This document shows, one piece after another, positions 45,932 through 58,621 of a DNA stretch of 64,000 nt. Position 1 is the first letter of the stretch. Each line of letters starts with the position of its first letter. The DNA is from Homalodisca vitripennis (lineage: Eukaryota; Arthropoda; Insecta; Hemiptera; Cicadellidae): NCBI RefSeq assembly GCF_021130785.1, contig NC_060214.1, positions 1,308,501 through 1,372,500 on the forward strand, read 5' to 3'. The notes beneath the pieces are model-generated. The model was not told where the DNA came from, made no database searches, and saw nothing but the letters and a program-made list of their open reading frames with translations. The translations under genes and the position numbers were made by a program.

Positions 45932-46002
45932 GGACTCTATGGTTTAATGGTAGCATACTCGACTCGCAAGTGAGAGATCCGCATTTGAGTCCTGTCGAAC
46001 CA
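45932..46002 (+). tRNA. Degenerate tRNA-like sequence (pseudogene or SINE head)
   Basis: The sequence has an A box (TGGTTTAATGGTAGCA, 45940-45955) and an anticodon arm CTCGA-CTCGCAA-GTGAG, whose loop would present CGC at 45965-45967 (Ala type). A B-box-like TTTGAGTCC follows at about 45983-45991. The anticodon stem pairs at four of five positions. The T stem and the acceptor stem do not pair well. A functional tRNA is therefore unlikely, and a tRNA pseudogene or tRNA-derived SINE head is the better reading. Confidence 0.35.
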
Positions 46003-46004
46003 AT

Positions 46005-47390
46005 TATATACATATTATATAACCTTATAATATCTTGTCATTCCAATCAAACAGTTTCCATACAAGTTTATCAAGAGTATTTTTATGAATGCACATAATT
46101 ATTCACTTTAATATTTATAAGACAGCTAAAGTTAATTACCACATGTGTTTGTAAATTTGCCTAAAAACCTGAGTAGTTACATAAATATAAATTTATGACA
46201 ATCACATGAAACAGTCAATATAAAAATAAATATTGACTTAGTCAGTAAACGCCTTCTTGTGAAGACTTATAACAACAATAAGATTACAACATGTAATCGG
46301 ATTTTAGGTAACGTATAAAGATAGATAAACTGATGCGCTTATTAGGTTTGGTCCTTCTGTTCCTGGCTGATGGAATCATCTCAATCAGCCGGTCGTGACA
46401 GGACTGATAACACAATCAGCAGCAGCACATATCTGATATCGCTTGTGACGTAGTATTTCCACGACTGATACCTGGGCGTGTAATGGCAACTAAAGTTTGT
46501 AAAACGTGGAGAGTCCAAATAAAACGAGTGTTTTAGTTTACTTTAATTCCTTCCCTATACAAATCTTCAATTTTAAAACGATGAAGTTTTTGATTTTAGT
46601 TTAAACATTTAAATGTGTTACCCCGAGTAAAAGTGACTCCATGGAAAATTGTTTCCGCCTATGTGCGGAATCATCCGATGCATCTCGTACATTCATTTAA
46701 CCATGTTTTCAAATTTATTTGCCTTCTTTTGTTTAAACACCTGCTTTAATAAAAGTATAAAGTAATCTCACAACTTTTCGTTAATTTTGACATATTTTAC
46801 AGCTTATTAGTAACCAAATTGCTCATAAATCAAATTTATATTTCACATAGCTTTCATTTTTATTTTGAGATACTATTAATTTACACAATAACAATACCAA
46901 TAAGATTTTTGTAAGATTTGTCACTTTAATATGACTTACAAAAATAAATAAAATATAATAAAATTACTACTTTTTTACTGTAGGCATCAAAAACTTTATG
47001 TTTTTCAAATCGACGTTATATTTATACAAGCTACAAGCGTAATAGCATGAAAGTTGGAAAAGAAAACTTTCGTGACGCAAGAGGTCGATGAACAGTGAGG
47101 ACACGTGGGGCGGGAGTTTGGGGAGACCCAATGTTATCTGATTCATTTCGTCAGTGCCTATTAGTGTTCGGGTTTAGACATTCAAATAGGAACATTAGAA
47201 AACTTGAAGTGCTCTTATTATTGCTTGAAACACGATACCTGCAACATCTGATAATCAACTAATATGTTCTATTGGATAGGAAATAATTAAGAACTTAATA
47301 TTTTAATATGTACAACGATATAGTCACGTACGTTAGACATAGATTCGTGAGACTGAGGTTTTTAGTTGGTGTTCTGTATCGTAGACTACA
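46005..47390. other. AT-rich stretch without recognisable genes
   Basis: No coding sequence or array was recognised. ATCAGCCGGTCGTGACAGGA near 46383 marks a small GC-richer patch. Confidence 0.3.
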
Positions 47391-47394
47391 GACA

Positions 47395-47540
47395 GCACGG
47401 GACAGTGTCTCTCTCCCTCCCTTTTCGCCACTCACACCTCTCTCACCTCTCTCTCACCTCCCTCCAACCCCTCTCTCTCACTCCCCCACTCCTCTCCACA
47501 TCTCCCTCTCCATTATCCCTCTCCCTCCCTACCTCTAAGA
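47395..47540. repeat. CT-rich low-complexity tract
   Basis: An almost pure pyrimidine strand (CTCTCTCCCTCCC, ACCTCTCTCTCACC and similar). Two overlapping open frames here are low-complexity Ser/Pro/Leu artefacts. Confidence 0.9.
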
Positions 47541-47544
47541 AATA

Positions 47545-50500
47545 TATTATAAAAATCAGAATTTCCAGTTGCTACGAATTTACGAATAACAAATAATTTT
47601 AATTTCATGTCAATGGAACTGGAACATAATTTTAACACCTATTGTTATAAGATTAGTTTTCTTATATCTAATTATAGCTTTATATTAAATAGTGAGCCAA
47701 TTTCACCTTAAATTAATAACATTATTATTCCGTTTGGAATAAAGACGTCTGAATTGTTCAACATAAGCTGATTGAAGGTGAACATGTTTAACGTAAACTT
47801 ACACTTTTGTGTATGAGCTATATCTATGAACTACACATTCCAGTAGCTCGAATGTTGAAACATGAAAATATAACAAGTTTTAGAAAATGTGAAAAATACT
47901 AAAAATGCTTAAAGGTCATTGAAGGATGATAGTAAGCAGTAGTTTGTAAATTGGTATTTCTATGGTAATAAGCACCACTAATTAAAATTTAATTTAGATG
48001 CCTTTGATTTATATTTTTTAAATATATACAATTATTTACATTTTATTTTGTGACTAAATTTTAAATTTTAGTTTGGCCGGTAGAGGTTCACGACTTCGAC
48101 TATTAGAGCCTACTGATTACAGTAACTCTGTGTAAGCCACCATTATCAGGAGAAGTGTGCTGCTGATATTTTGAGATCTTAATCTCTCTATGATTTCCTC
48201 TAATATAAGTGTTTTATTGGAGGAGGAGGATATAAGTTACCATACTTCACTTTAATAATTTATTCAGACTTTCTGTATAAATAATGAAATTGCGTACCTG
48301 CGTGTTCACGGGGAACTAAAATTGTGATTTTTATACCAAGTTCGAATGTGGATGTGTGCTAAAGTAAACTAACCGCAATATATTACAGAACACCCATTGT
48401 GCAAAAAAAATTTATATAAATGGAAGAAATCAGTGAAATTATGTGGAAAGAATGAAAAAAATCCATCTCTGAAACAGGTAGGCAACTCATATTTTCTCGT
48501 GGTACAATGAAATAATATTCATCTAATTCAGTCATGGTCTACCTAAGGATTTTCACTAAAGGACTTAAACTGAGTGATAAAAATTGGTAATAAATATTTA
48601 AAACGGTTCGCAAGAGATAAACATTCGAATTCCAGACTTGTACCTAACTGACACTCCGTAAAATAAAATGGGTCCCCATTGTCTCTTGCATTCACTGCGG
48701 TTTGAAATGTCTGAATGGCCAGCCATTAGCGCTTCCCTACGCTACACTCGACTACAGCGTTTGCAAATTATTGCAATCATTCACTTATTTAGAACGTATT
48801 TTTATCTTTTTGATTCCAATCTCTTCTCGATATAAATTTATATTGATCCATCTCTCGAGATTTCTTGTATTTGAATTACTTTAAACAATCAATTGACGAT
48901 TTATGGAGAGATTATGATTGTGCATTTTGAAAAGAAAAGTTTGTGCGTACTACATGAAAGTGATAGATTTTGAACGTCCTTGTATGGTTTTCATTCGTTT
49001 AACTCATTATTCGTAACTTGTATATTAAATAAATGGTTGATATATTTAATTTCAAAAGCAAAACCATTAAATATAAAAACAAGAAATAATAAATGGCTAA
49101 ATAGGCTATATACCAATTTAAATTAATACGCACAACAATGCTCAAACCTGGTTATTGGTTTCCATAGAACGTTAATCTTAAAATACTAAGTAAAACAATA
49201 ATAAGTGGTTAGTAAATAATACATTATAAATGGTAAAAAGTAATTACAATTTTAATATAAAAAAATTGAAATTAGTCGCGGGACTGACCGACAGTAGAGA
49301 CAACTACTTATAACGGGCTGTTATTTTTATATTTTAAAATAATATGAGACACTCAATTCCCAACATAACAAAGTGTTATATGTTCTTTTAATGTTACACT
49401 TAATTTTGTAATAATTTTTACATATCATATATTACAATAATCACTAACTTCTAATTATTATATTAATAAGAATTTTTACGTTTCCATAATTTGGTCAGCA
49501 TAATTTTCGTTACAATCGATATGTCCTAAATAATTACTTCATTTTTATCGTTACTATACCGTATAAAAGTATGAGTTAATCATAACTGATATAAGAAATA
49601 AAATAATCAGGAATAAAATCTTGCTACATAATTTGTAAACACAGGATCTATTTTTTTCAATATATCGTTATAATTTTGTTTCTATCGTTTGACATAATAA
49701 TTCAATTTATCTTTTTAAAAAGTCATGGTTTTGACGTTTATTCAGTAAACTTTGTATTTAAATATGTTTTATGTCATTTGTGTTTTATGTGAATGTAAAA
49801 TAAGACTCAACTCAATTGAGTAAAGGATATAACTATAATCAACAGAAAGACTAATTCTCTTCCAGGATTAAACTACACTACAGCTTTTTTAGGCATAAAG
49901 AATTTAATCAATTTTCTTGTAACCCTTTTTTAAGTCTCGTCAGGACGAAACTAGTTGAACTGGCATAGGAATTTATTTTAACCGTGCTGAAATTCAATTC
50001 AGAACCGATGGGCTATAAATACTACTAATAAATGATGCAGTAATTTCATAAATTTTAAATTGGATTCATTAATAAATAAATTACTAGTCATGGATATATT
50101 AAAATCAGTATTTACCAAATACTATAGTCTATTTGCACAAATAGACACTCCGCAATCTACACACACAAAAAAGTGTAATATATTGTGTGGGACTGTGTAG
50201 CCTAGAAAGTTTTGCATTTTAAGTCAACGACAGCTTTTAAATCGGAGCTTAAGTAACGTAACCTGAAAAATTATATTACCAAGAACAATCCGCAGAAACA
50301 AGAATGTAGCCAGACGATGCGATATTTTGGAAGAAATATAACAATGTAACTCAGTTAATATGAGTTAACTGATCGAGCAGTTAGAAAATAAAATCATTGC
50401 AAAACAATACTAGATTAGAAAAGCATTTCGTTACTTTCTTGTCATAAATAATATTGTGTAGTATTTTGTTTTATATTCACTTTTAATTCTCTCCTGAAAG

Positions 50501-50755
50501 ATTGTTCATTACTGTCAATTTTGTTAGTGCTGATAAGATTTTTATGTAACCGATTGTTTACGTTTCTTTAAAGCTGTCATTAAAGTTTGAAATAATATAG
50601 AAAACAAAAATTTGTGACGCGAAACGAAAGTTTTTCCCCGTGTAAAATATAATAACAATAATAATATCTTTATTGCATTTAAACAATTTCTGACATTGTA
50701 TAGCAATCGTCAACTTTAACACATTTTGTAAATTAACCATTTACACGTTTTCAAT
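47545..50755. other. AT-rich stretch without recognisable genes
   Basis: No coding sequence, array or clear mobile element was recognised. Confidence 0.3.
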
Positions 50756-50995
50756 CAGTCGGACGTATATACATAGCCCAACAAATTAAGTAGTCACTTC
50801 AACAAGAAGCGACAGCTACCACCCTCTAGCACGCCCGAATAACCACTGAACGGAGAAACGCCCTGACATGAAAATGGGCGCGATAGTTCCACCTCTAGCG
50901 GTTACAGAGCGAACAAGCTTGACGTTCCGGGACGCGAAACGAAAAATTCTTCTCGTGCAAAACATACATCTATAGCCCGCCAAAAAATTATTCAT
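50600..50995. other. GC-richer island flanked by ACGCGAAACGAAA repeats
   Basis: GACGCGAAACGAAAGTTTTTC near 50614 and GACGCGAAACGAAAAATTCTTC near 50931 are direct repeats about 317 bases apart. Both continue with CGTGNAAAA. Between them lies a GC-richer segment (CACCCTCTAGCACGCCCG, GGGCGCGATAG) unlike its surroundings, also bounded by GTATATACATAGCCCAACAAA near 50765 and ACATCTATAGCCCGCCAAAA near 50965. This is perhaps a small non-autonomous element. No coding frame is present. Confidence 0.4.
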
Positions 50996-50999
50996 TTCT

Positions 51000-52775
51000 A
51001 AAAGTCGAATAATTTCATTTTACACTCATTGTGTACATTATTGTGTGTAATGTTCTACTAGTGGTCACGACCAAGGATCTGTTTCAGGGCACAATTTAAA
51101 TTTTACTTGGCTATATGTTATAAAATAAAAGGAGGTACTAAATCTCGTGAAGTTTCTTACAATATGCCTGTATATTTTTAGTCGTAGCCTATTACGCTTT
51201 CTTTACGGAACTTGACCGCTAAAAGTTTAAACGACTGCGATTAAAAATCTTGTTTATCACAATTCAAAAGTATTTTATTGAAAACTGCTTCTTATAATGA
51301 TTTGGACTGAAATTTTAATCGCTTTTAATAACACCATTCTCTTTTGCACGTACTATGTATATCTTAAGTAGAAACACAAAGTTTCCCATCATTCTATCTG
51401 GACAGACGAAGTATTGGGTATGAGTCTCATAGCCCTTCTTGCACCTTGACTAACTCAAGGAATAGCTGTAAATTCATTAAAATCTCTAAGAATTTGTTAT
51501 TATTTTTTTTAAGGGAGGAACATTTTAACAACCGAATACAATGAAATTTTTCGATGAAAAACTACATCTTAGTACTCAATATGGATGAAGAGTGTCCGAG
51601 AAGTGATATATTCATAGTATATAACTTTCTGTTTTAGTTCTAAGAAAATACATTATACCTCAATTATATTAATACTAAAGATTCTTCAAAATTACTGCAT
51701 CGTTACTTAATTGCTGTAATGGTCAGTGTACATAAAAGATCTACTCTATAACGCCATCTTTACTGTTTAAACATCAATCTACTGTATGTTAAAAACATTT
51801 TACTGTAGTTGATTTAAAAATTGTTTATCTTAAACTGCTATTAAAAAGGGCTATAGCTATGAATGAATTACTGCTTGAGAACTTTTAGCTGTTCGAATAA
51901 TTTATGTATAAGAGATATTCACATTTTTTGAAAAAAACATTAGAAAAATAAATTAAAGTTATTTGAGATGTAATATTTTGTGCAGTTGGATTTTATTGAA
52001 GATTGCTTAGGAAAATACGAATCTCTTTTGTATAGCAAGCCGTATAGAATTAACCAAATTTATAGCGATATAGAAATAGAACATAATTGGTAAAACGATT
52101 AAGGTATTGTAAAGTGTATACAGTTAGTAGGCTTAGTGCGTCTCGAGGTCACCAGAGTGTGCCTCTATGATAATTTTGGAATATTGGAAGCACTAAGTTG
52201 CCTTTAACGCTGTGATTATTTTTCGCTTATCCAGGATAGAATATACAATTCATAATTGCTATAACTATGCATCGTTCACCAATAATATATAAGAGATATT
52301 ATAATAATTATAATTATTACTCCATGTGTTAGATTAACTATCAACTAAACGAAGAGTTAAAATTGCAGATTAAAAAACGGAGTATTGATGATTTCTTGTA
52401 TCACGGTATAATGACAAATTTTGGAATAAGATCCTGTTTCATATACAATCCTTCATTTTTGTAAACCATATTAAATAATGAATATAAAATAGTTGGTATA
52501 CACGTTTTAAAACGTAATTATGGCTTAAACTGTGAACGTGTTTAATGTTTGTTTATATCAAAATATTTTGACGGCCACAAATTCAGTGAGTTGATAAATA
52601 ATTGAACTAATATATTAAGTAAAAATCAAATCACAGCTAAATAGTAACAAATTCCTTCACTTCTTGCAAGTCCCATATCTCCTGCACCACCTGTAAAACG
52701 TTTTTAAATAAAACATCATCTTTTAAGAGGTTAAAAATAAAATTTTAAAAATCTCTGTGAATAACTGTATACTTT
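51000..52775. other. AT-rich stretch without recognisable genes
   Basis: Nothing structured was recognised before the LINE ORF1 remnant. Confidence 0.3.
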
Positions 52776-52849
52776 ATTTTGAATGTGGTAACATCACTGA
52801 GTATAACTGAAAACGTTGGGGGCAAGAAAGAAGGAGTGAGCGGAAATGT

Positions 52850-53530
52850 AAAGACTGCCAGGTAAAGCCGGGATCAATTAGGTCAGGTAATTCCGTTGAT
52901 TCTAATCTTATCACTAAACTACGTAAGGAATATTTGACAAAAATGGAAAGTAATATTAAGGAACAATTGGCCATTCATGCTATAAAGATGTATTAAATGA
53001 AATAAACACTTTCAGACAATGTTTGGAAATTGTTTCTAACAAATATGATACATACGAATAAAGTGTTTAGACCTTCCAGAACAAATTAAAGACTGTAGAT
53101 GATTATCATGCTGAAACTTTTTAAAGCGGACACTTGAAAATTTTGAACAATACAATAGAAATTGAAATATTCAGATATATGGTGTGCCCGAATTGGAGAA
53201 CGAAACAAAGCCTGAGGTTCTTTCTAAGGTCGCGGAAATTATTCAGTAGCCTATAGATTACATTAAGGATATTCAAGCATGCCACAGAGTTCCTACGAAG
53301 AAAAGAACAGGTGTAAAACCAATTATGGTTTAGTTTGTTAACAGGGAAAAAGGAATTTAGTGTTGGCCAAAGCTAAGGAAAATAGGAATTGCTTAAAGTC
53401 TAATGCTTTTGTGAATAATGTAACACAGGCTAAAGGTATTTGTTAAGTGAGATCATACTAGCAGGACTGTGGTTGTCACCTGTGAAGAGGATGTAGAAAA
53501 GTTGATCAAGGGAGGGAGAAAAACCTAAAT
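52850..53530 (+). pseudogene. Decayed LINE ORF1 (coiled coil plus FP-like/RNA-binding domain)
   Basis: From 53145 one frame reads EQYNRN, a stop, NIQIYGVPELENETKPEVLS, then KVAEII, IKDIQACHRVPTKK and GVKPIMV, with three in-frame stops between otherwise coherent segments. 'EQYNR..N..I.GVPE ... HRVP.K ... KPI.V.F' is the conserved core of ORF1 proteins of CR1/Jockey-type LINEs, which share a domain with baculovirus FP-like proteins. The preceding 300 bases yield coiled-coil-like pieces in other frames (NEINTFRQCLEIVSNKYDTY). Downstream, NREK and LAKAKENRN are recognisable in shifted frames. ORF1 binds the element's RNA. This copy is inactive, and no reverse transcriptase follows it. Confidence 0.7.
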
Positions 53531-53884
53531 ATATTTTAAACTGCACCTAGTGGACAGACTGTATATTTTATTCCTATTTAATTAAGATTTCCTGCAACCA
53601 ACACTCGGACATAAATATATATCATTTAAATGTAAGAAGTGTACGTAAGCATATTGACGAAACATAATTTTTTTTGCAGACATTTAATATTAAATTCGAA
53701 ATTATAACACCAAGTGAACTATGGATTGAAAACGGTGAAGAGTGTAAATTCTGGATCCCAGGATTCGACTTGTTCTTACAACCTAGAGCGTATACTCAGT
53801 CAGGAAGCGTGATCGTCTATCTGGACTCTGACCTTCACTACAAGCACCAGCTTATCTCCCTCTGAACGGCAGAAGTTGACGTCT

Positions 53885-54150
53885 CAGACATGGTTTGAGA
53901 TAGCAGGTTGGAGATTACTTCCAATTACTTAAACAGATGTCTTGCAGAGGTCCCGCATGCTGATATACTTGAGATAAGCAGGTCAAAGTGTACTTGCTCG
54001 TACTTACACAGATGTCTTTTGTTCAGTTCCTGCGCCGGTGTTATTACAATTCGAGCCTTACAGAGGTCCCGCATGCTGACATATTTGAAATAAGCAGGTC
54101 TTAATTGACTTCCACTTACTTACACAGATGTCTTGTGTTCATTTCTTGCG
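53885..54150. repeat. About 116-bp tandem repeat, 2 copies and a part
   Basis: CAGAGGTCCCGCATGCTGA occurs at 53945 and 54061. TACTTACACAGATGTCTT or a variant closes each unit (about 53926, 54001 and 54117). Confidence 0.75.
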
Positions 54151-54183
54151 ACAGTTTTTGTAGTTTTAAACATCCAAGTATAT

Positions 54184-54196
54184 ATATTCTAAAAAG

Positions 54197-54255
<59 letters not shown>

Positions 54256-54270
54256 TGCTTTTTAGAATAT
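54184..54270. repeat. AT palindrome closed by ATTCTAAAAAGCAAT arms
   Basis: ATATTCTAAAAAGCAATATA at the left pairs with TATATTGCTTTTTAGAATAT at the right around a (TA)n core of about 45 bases. The non-TA arm ends show that it is more than a microsatellite. Confidence 0.85.
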
Positions 54271-54274
54271 GTTA

Positions 54275-55590
54275 AACACTTCTTGGTTAATCACCCAATA
54301 AAACAGTACAATAAAAACTAGGTGCTTTAGTATAAAACTTACAGCTTTAAAGTGCTTAGAAATTCCTATCTACTTGATTATAACTAAGAATTTAATCAAT
54401 AAATTAGACCGATTTCTATTATGTTTAATTAAAATTAAGTATAATTCATTTCGCATTTATGACTGAGTATGCATCAAGAATGTAATGTATTAAGAAATTA
54501 ACTATGTTTATGTATAAATATAGCTCACTTTAAAATAAATAAATTGTTTTAAAAACAATAATAGTTAACCATAGTTCTAAATATTTTCTTAAACGTTAAT
54601 TTAAGTAAAGGATAAAATTATTTTAAAGTAAAACTAAAGTTTAAAATCTTTGCATTACAGCTCTACTAAACCGTTTTTATACTAAATCACTGCAAAATAT
54701 TGAGTATGTAAATGAAAGACCGAATGTAAATAAAGAGCTTAAATATGCAAATTATGCTTTGTAAATGTTTGAAGGATTTTAACCTGTATCTTTTGTTCTT
54801 AAAAATGCAATTATTGGGTTTTGTTTCTTGACCGGGATTAAATGATCAAACCATTTCCATTATTGAATTAATTTATCAGTAACTCTCGATGTAAATAAAA
54901 AACTTATTAATGTCAAATGTTGAGCGGGATTTTAATTTCTTATCAGTAGCGGAAATTGCATTCGCGAATAACACCTGTATAACACTGATAAGTAGAAATT
55001 TCACACAATAAACAGCCTCTGGTTCAGGGCTCCCTTCTTTCTGACTACAGAGTCCTTGATCACTTAAGAGCGCAAGGTGACGCTGTCTGTGTATCTTATT
55101 CGATAATCTTTGCCTAATGGTTTCTAATGGTGATTAATAAACCGTGCATTACTTTATTTACTAAAATCTACGTAAATCCAACCCACACATTCCAGTCATC
55201 CCCTTTGTCACGCCGTAGGGCTTTCGTGCGAGTTTTCTAAACTGTACGAGCATGTTGAATCCACTCTCCTTCCGGGGGCAGCTGAATCATCATAGCTTGG
55301 ATAAATGACATCGCTTCGGGCCAGCAACGTAAAATTTACCCGCAAAACCTTATGTCGAGAAAGCTGAGGATCGTCAGGGTTGTTTATCCACCCAGACCCA
55401 CATACACAATCTGCCAGCCGGCCATTACATCAACCAAGAGGCCGCTCTAATCAAAAGCTACATTGTAAAATTATGCATCCATAAGGCATCTTGGAACTGT
55501 GGAGTTGGAATTCAATGTCATCGGCAGAAGTGGTTTCAAAACTCATAAGGTGCACTTGCAGCTGATCAGTAAAAACCTGATCAGGTGGAG
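54275..55590. other. Spacer; a third diverged dispersed-repeat copy near 54710
   Basis: Around 54715-54780, TAAATAAAGAGCTTAAATATG and TTGTAAATGTTTG recall the pair at 18000 and 22435. The segment 55200-55480 is less AT-rich (GGGGGCAGCTGAATC, CAGCCGGCCATTAC). No coding gene was recognised. Confidence 0.35.
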
Positions 55591-55594
55591 CTGC

Positions 55595-55770
55595 TTGTCT
55601 AGTGTCCGCAGGAGATTAGCTGCTTGTCCAGTGTCCGCAGAGGATGGGCTGCTTGTCTATTGTCCGCAGGGGATGAGCTGCCTGTCCAGTGTACGCAGGG
55701 GATGAGCTGCTTGTCTTGTCCAATGTATGCAGAGGATGAGCTGCTTCTACAGTGTCCGCAGGGGATCAAC
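55595..55770. repeat. About 30-bp minisatellite, 5-6 copies
   Basis: The unit is close to GAGCTGCTTGTC followed by CAGTGTCCGCAGGGGAT. It abuts the 3' tail of the following minus-strand LINE. Frames through it are repeat artefacts. Confidence 0.8.
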
Positions 55771-56812
55771 CATACTGGTCATGGAGTATCATCACGGCCT
55801 GCTGCCGCCTCTGCTGAGCCTCCGTCACCACGATCTCTGGAGTCTCCGTCTCTACCATCAAATCAAATCAAATCACGTTTATTTCCACACACAAAAAGAA
55901 ATTAAATACAAAATAAACCTTTACATTGAAATGATAACAAATGTAGCATTTGTATATTATCTAATTCATATAAACCTACAGAAGTATTCTAGTAATACAA
56001 TTAAAAAACTAAAATTAATAATTAACGTTAAATAATATAAAAGAGACTTGTGTTACATAAATAAATCAATATAATGAATAAAGAGATGATATAATAAAGA
56101 GATACATATATATACATATATATATATACATATACATATATATATATATATAACACATACACGCACATACATACATATCCACATACATACACGCATACCT
56201 AGTAAAAAACAGCAATTAAATTTGCTACATAATTTCTGGATAAATTCAAATAATGGGAAAAGAGCCTACATGGGCCTTAATGGCCTGTGCGTAGACTCGA
56301 GTTGAAATTGTTACGGATTCGAATTTTTATCTCGAGCAGAGTGTAGATTAATTTTATAAAATTTGATAATTGAAAGAAGACATCTAAAGCAGAATAAACT
56401 ACGGATATGACCTCGAATTCCGATAATCAGCAATCTAGAGGATAAAGTAGACAAAACAAATAAAAAATATTGAGTGAACAAAAATTACAAAAAATAGGCT
56501 AATTACTTAAGTGATTGGATTTTATTATATATAGTTTGAAGAGGAGAGGAGAGAGGACAGTGCCGTCCAGTCAGTGAGTGTCAGACAGTCTAGGTCCGTC
56601 TGTAGTCAACAGAGATAAGTAACTGGGCACTCTCACTGCTTATGAGAATCAAAAAACTCCTTGACATTTTTCTTAAAAACCTCAAGAGAGGGAGAGTCGA
56701 ACAGCTTGAAATTTCTAAAACTAATTAGAATAATTTCGATATAAAATGTGTGCTAGATAAAAACTGTTTGTTGTCGCGAATGATTTGTGTTGGTGAATAG
56801 TGTTAATTCCGA

Positions 56813-58345
56813 CTATATTTGCATATCTTGTGTTATAAAAATGTGGGATTGTAGAAAAAATGAGCCGAAATGGTTTGTAAATATGAATAAATAAGACTTT
56901 AATAAAAATTTTTTTAATTGGCAGAATTCCTGTTTCTTGAAACAATAAATCAGAGGGATATCGTCTACACTTCGCAAAAAACCGGCTTTCAGAATAGATT
57001 TCTGAACTTTATCTAAACTTTTGATATGTGAAGGAAAAGCACCCCCCCAAGCTAGAATGCCATACGAAAAAAGGGATTGCACATAAGCAAAATAAACGAT
57101 TTTAGTTTCATCAAAACTCAAAATGCTATTTAACTGCCTAAAAGCAAAATATATACTTTCTTGCTTTATTTTTTAAGAAATTAATGTGATCTATCCATTT
57201 CATTCGAGAATCAAACAACACACCCAAATATTGTATGACGACACTTTCTCGATTTTATTACATCCACAGGCATTGTTATAGTGATTATTACAATTATGAA
57301 TAATTAAATCGTGTAAGTTGTAATCTGAATTTGATGTAAGAGAAAGGGGCATAAATTTAGTTTTTGAGATGTTAAGTGATAAAACATTTTGGTCCATCCA
57401 TTTTTTTAATTGTCATGAGGTCATTTAAAGATTTATTTTGAACATCCTGCCAAGATTTACCTTTGATAATAATTAGCGTGTCGTCAGCAAAAAGAAATAG
57501 TTTACCATGAATCTGCAGTTTTGAAATGTTGTTAATGGTATATCAAAAATAATATAGGGCCCAGAGTACTTCCTTGAACTACACCATAATCCACAGGAAG
57601 CTCATCACCATTCACGACCGCAGACAGACACAAACTGCCGTCTGTCCGCAAGGTAGCTCCTAAAACCATGCGAGAGCATTTACCCGTTACACCTATAGCT
57701 GATAATTTGTAAATTAATTTGTTTCTATCTACACTATCAAATGCTTTCTTTAGGTCAAGGAAAATTAAAAAGCTCCTCATACCATCTGACAAAAGTATGA
57801 TAAATTTCTTTGTTTACATCAAAGAGAACGTCTGAAATGTTTTTATCAGCCCTAAACCCGTATTGACACTCCGCTAAAATATGGTTGTGTTGAAGGTAAT
57901 TTACAAACTGCTCTTTGACGATTCTCTCCCAGCACCTTAGAGAACACACTTAACAAGGAAATAGGACGATAGTTATTTTTCTCCGTAAATGTGCTAGCCT
58001 TGTGAAGTGGGGATTACTTTAGCTAACTTAAAACTATCAGGGAAATATACCGTACGCCAAGCTAAGATTTAAAATATGTAGAAAAGGTTTAGAGAAAATA
58101 TTAATATTATCTTTGAGTGCAGAAGCTGTGACGCCGTCATAACCAGGAGCGGACCCGCCACGTAGTGCAGTAATGTGTCTGAATAGGTCCAGTTCAGTGA
58201 CAGTCCGAAGCGTAAACAGTGAGTCTCGCCCGTAATCTGCATCATCGAGAATTAATGCACCCCCGGTGTTAATTGAACTTGCCAAGTTATGTCCAACGCT
58301 AGCAAAAAACATGTTGAAATCGTTAGCGAACTTCTTTACATACAC
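56813..58345 (-). pseudogene. Reverse transcriptase part of the 55.9-59.6 kb LINE
   Basis: Segments in 5'-3' order on the minus strand are LRGGSAPGYDGVTASALKDN (about 58180-58120), a piece ending QYGFRADKNISDVLFDVNKE (57870-57810), FLIFLDLKKAFDSVDRNKLI (about 57770-57710, catalytic Asp) and YGVVQGSTLGPILFLIYH (about 57585-57532). Then KLFLFADDTLIIIKG around 57520-57470 carries the FADD box in a shifted frame, followed by SLNISKTKFMPLSL (57375-57335) and YVQSLFSYGILAWGGAFPSH (57085-57025). All main reverse transcriptase motifs survive, but at least four frame changes separate them. It differs clearly in sequence from the 3.2-5.0 kb LINE, so two families are present. Confidence 0.8.
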
Positions 58346-58621
58346 CGTGAGTAAAACACTTGGTACATTAGGCAGATACCTTCCTACCGGAAATAAACCT
58401 TATTATTTTTTTTACCTGCCAATTCGTTAATTACAGTCCAAAACAATTTAGGATTATTTTGATATTCGTTTAATTTAGCCCTGTAGTAAATACGCTTAGA
58501 CGTTTTGATAGAATTGGCAATAAATTGCCTTAACGTTCGATAATTATTTTTAATAATTATATTAAAAAGGCTGTTTTTTAATTTTTTTTGCTCAATTTAT
58601 CTCTATCGCGAATTAATTTGA

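Noticed and set aside
47308..47596. Two overlapping Ser/Pro/Leu-rich frames
   Set aside because: They are low-complexity translation of a CT-rich tract.
55499..56035. Plus-strand frames of 68-102 residues
   Set aside because: They cross the 30-bp minisatellite and the antisense of a LINE 3' end.
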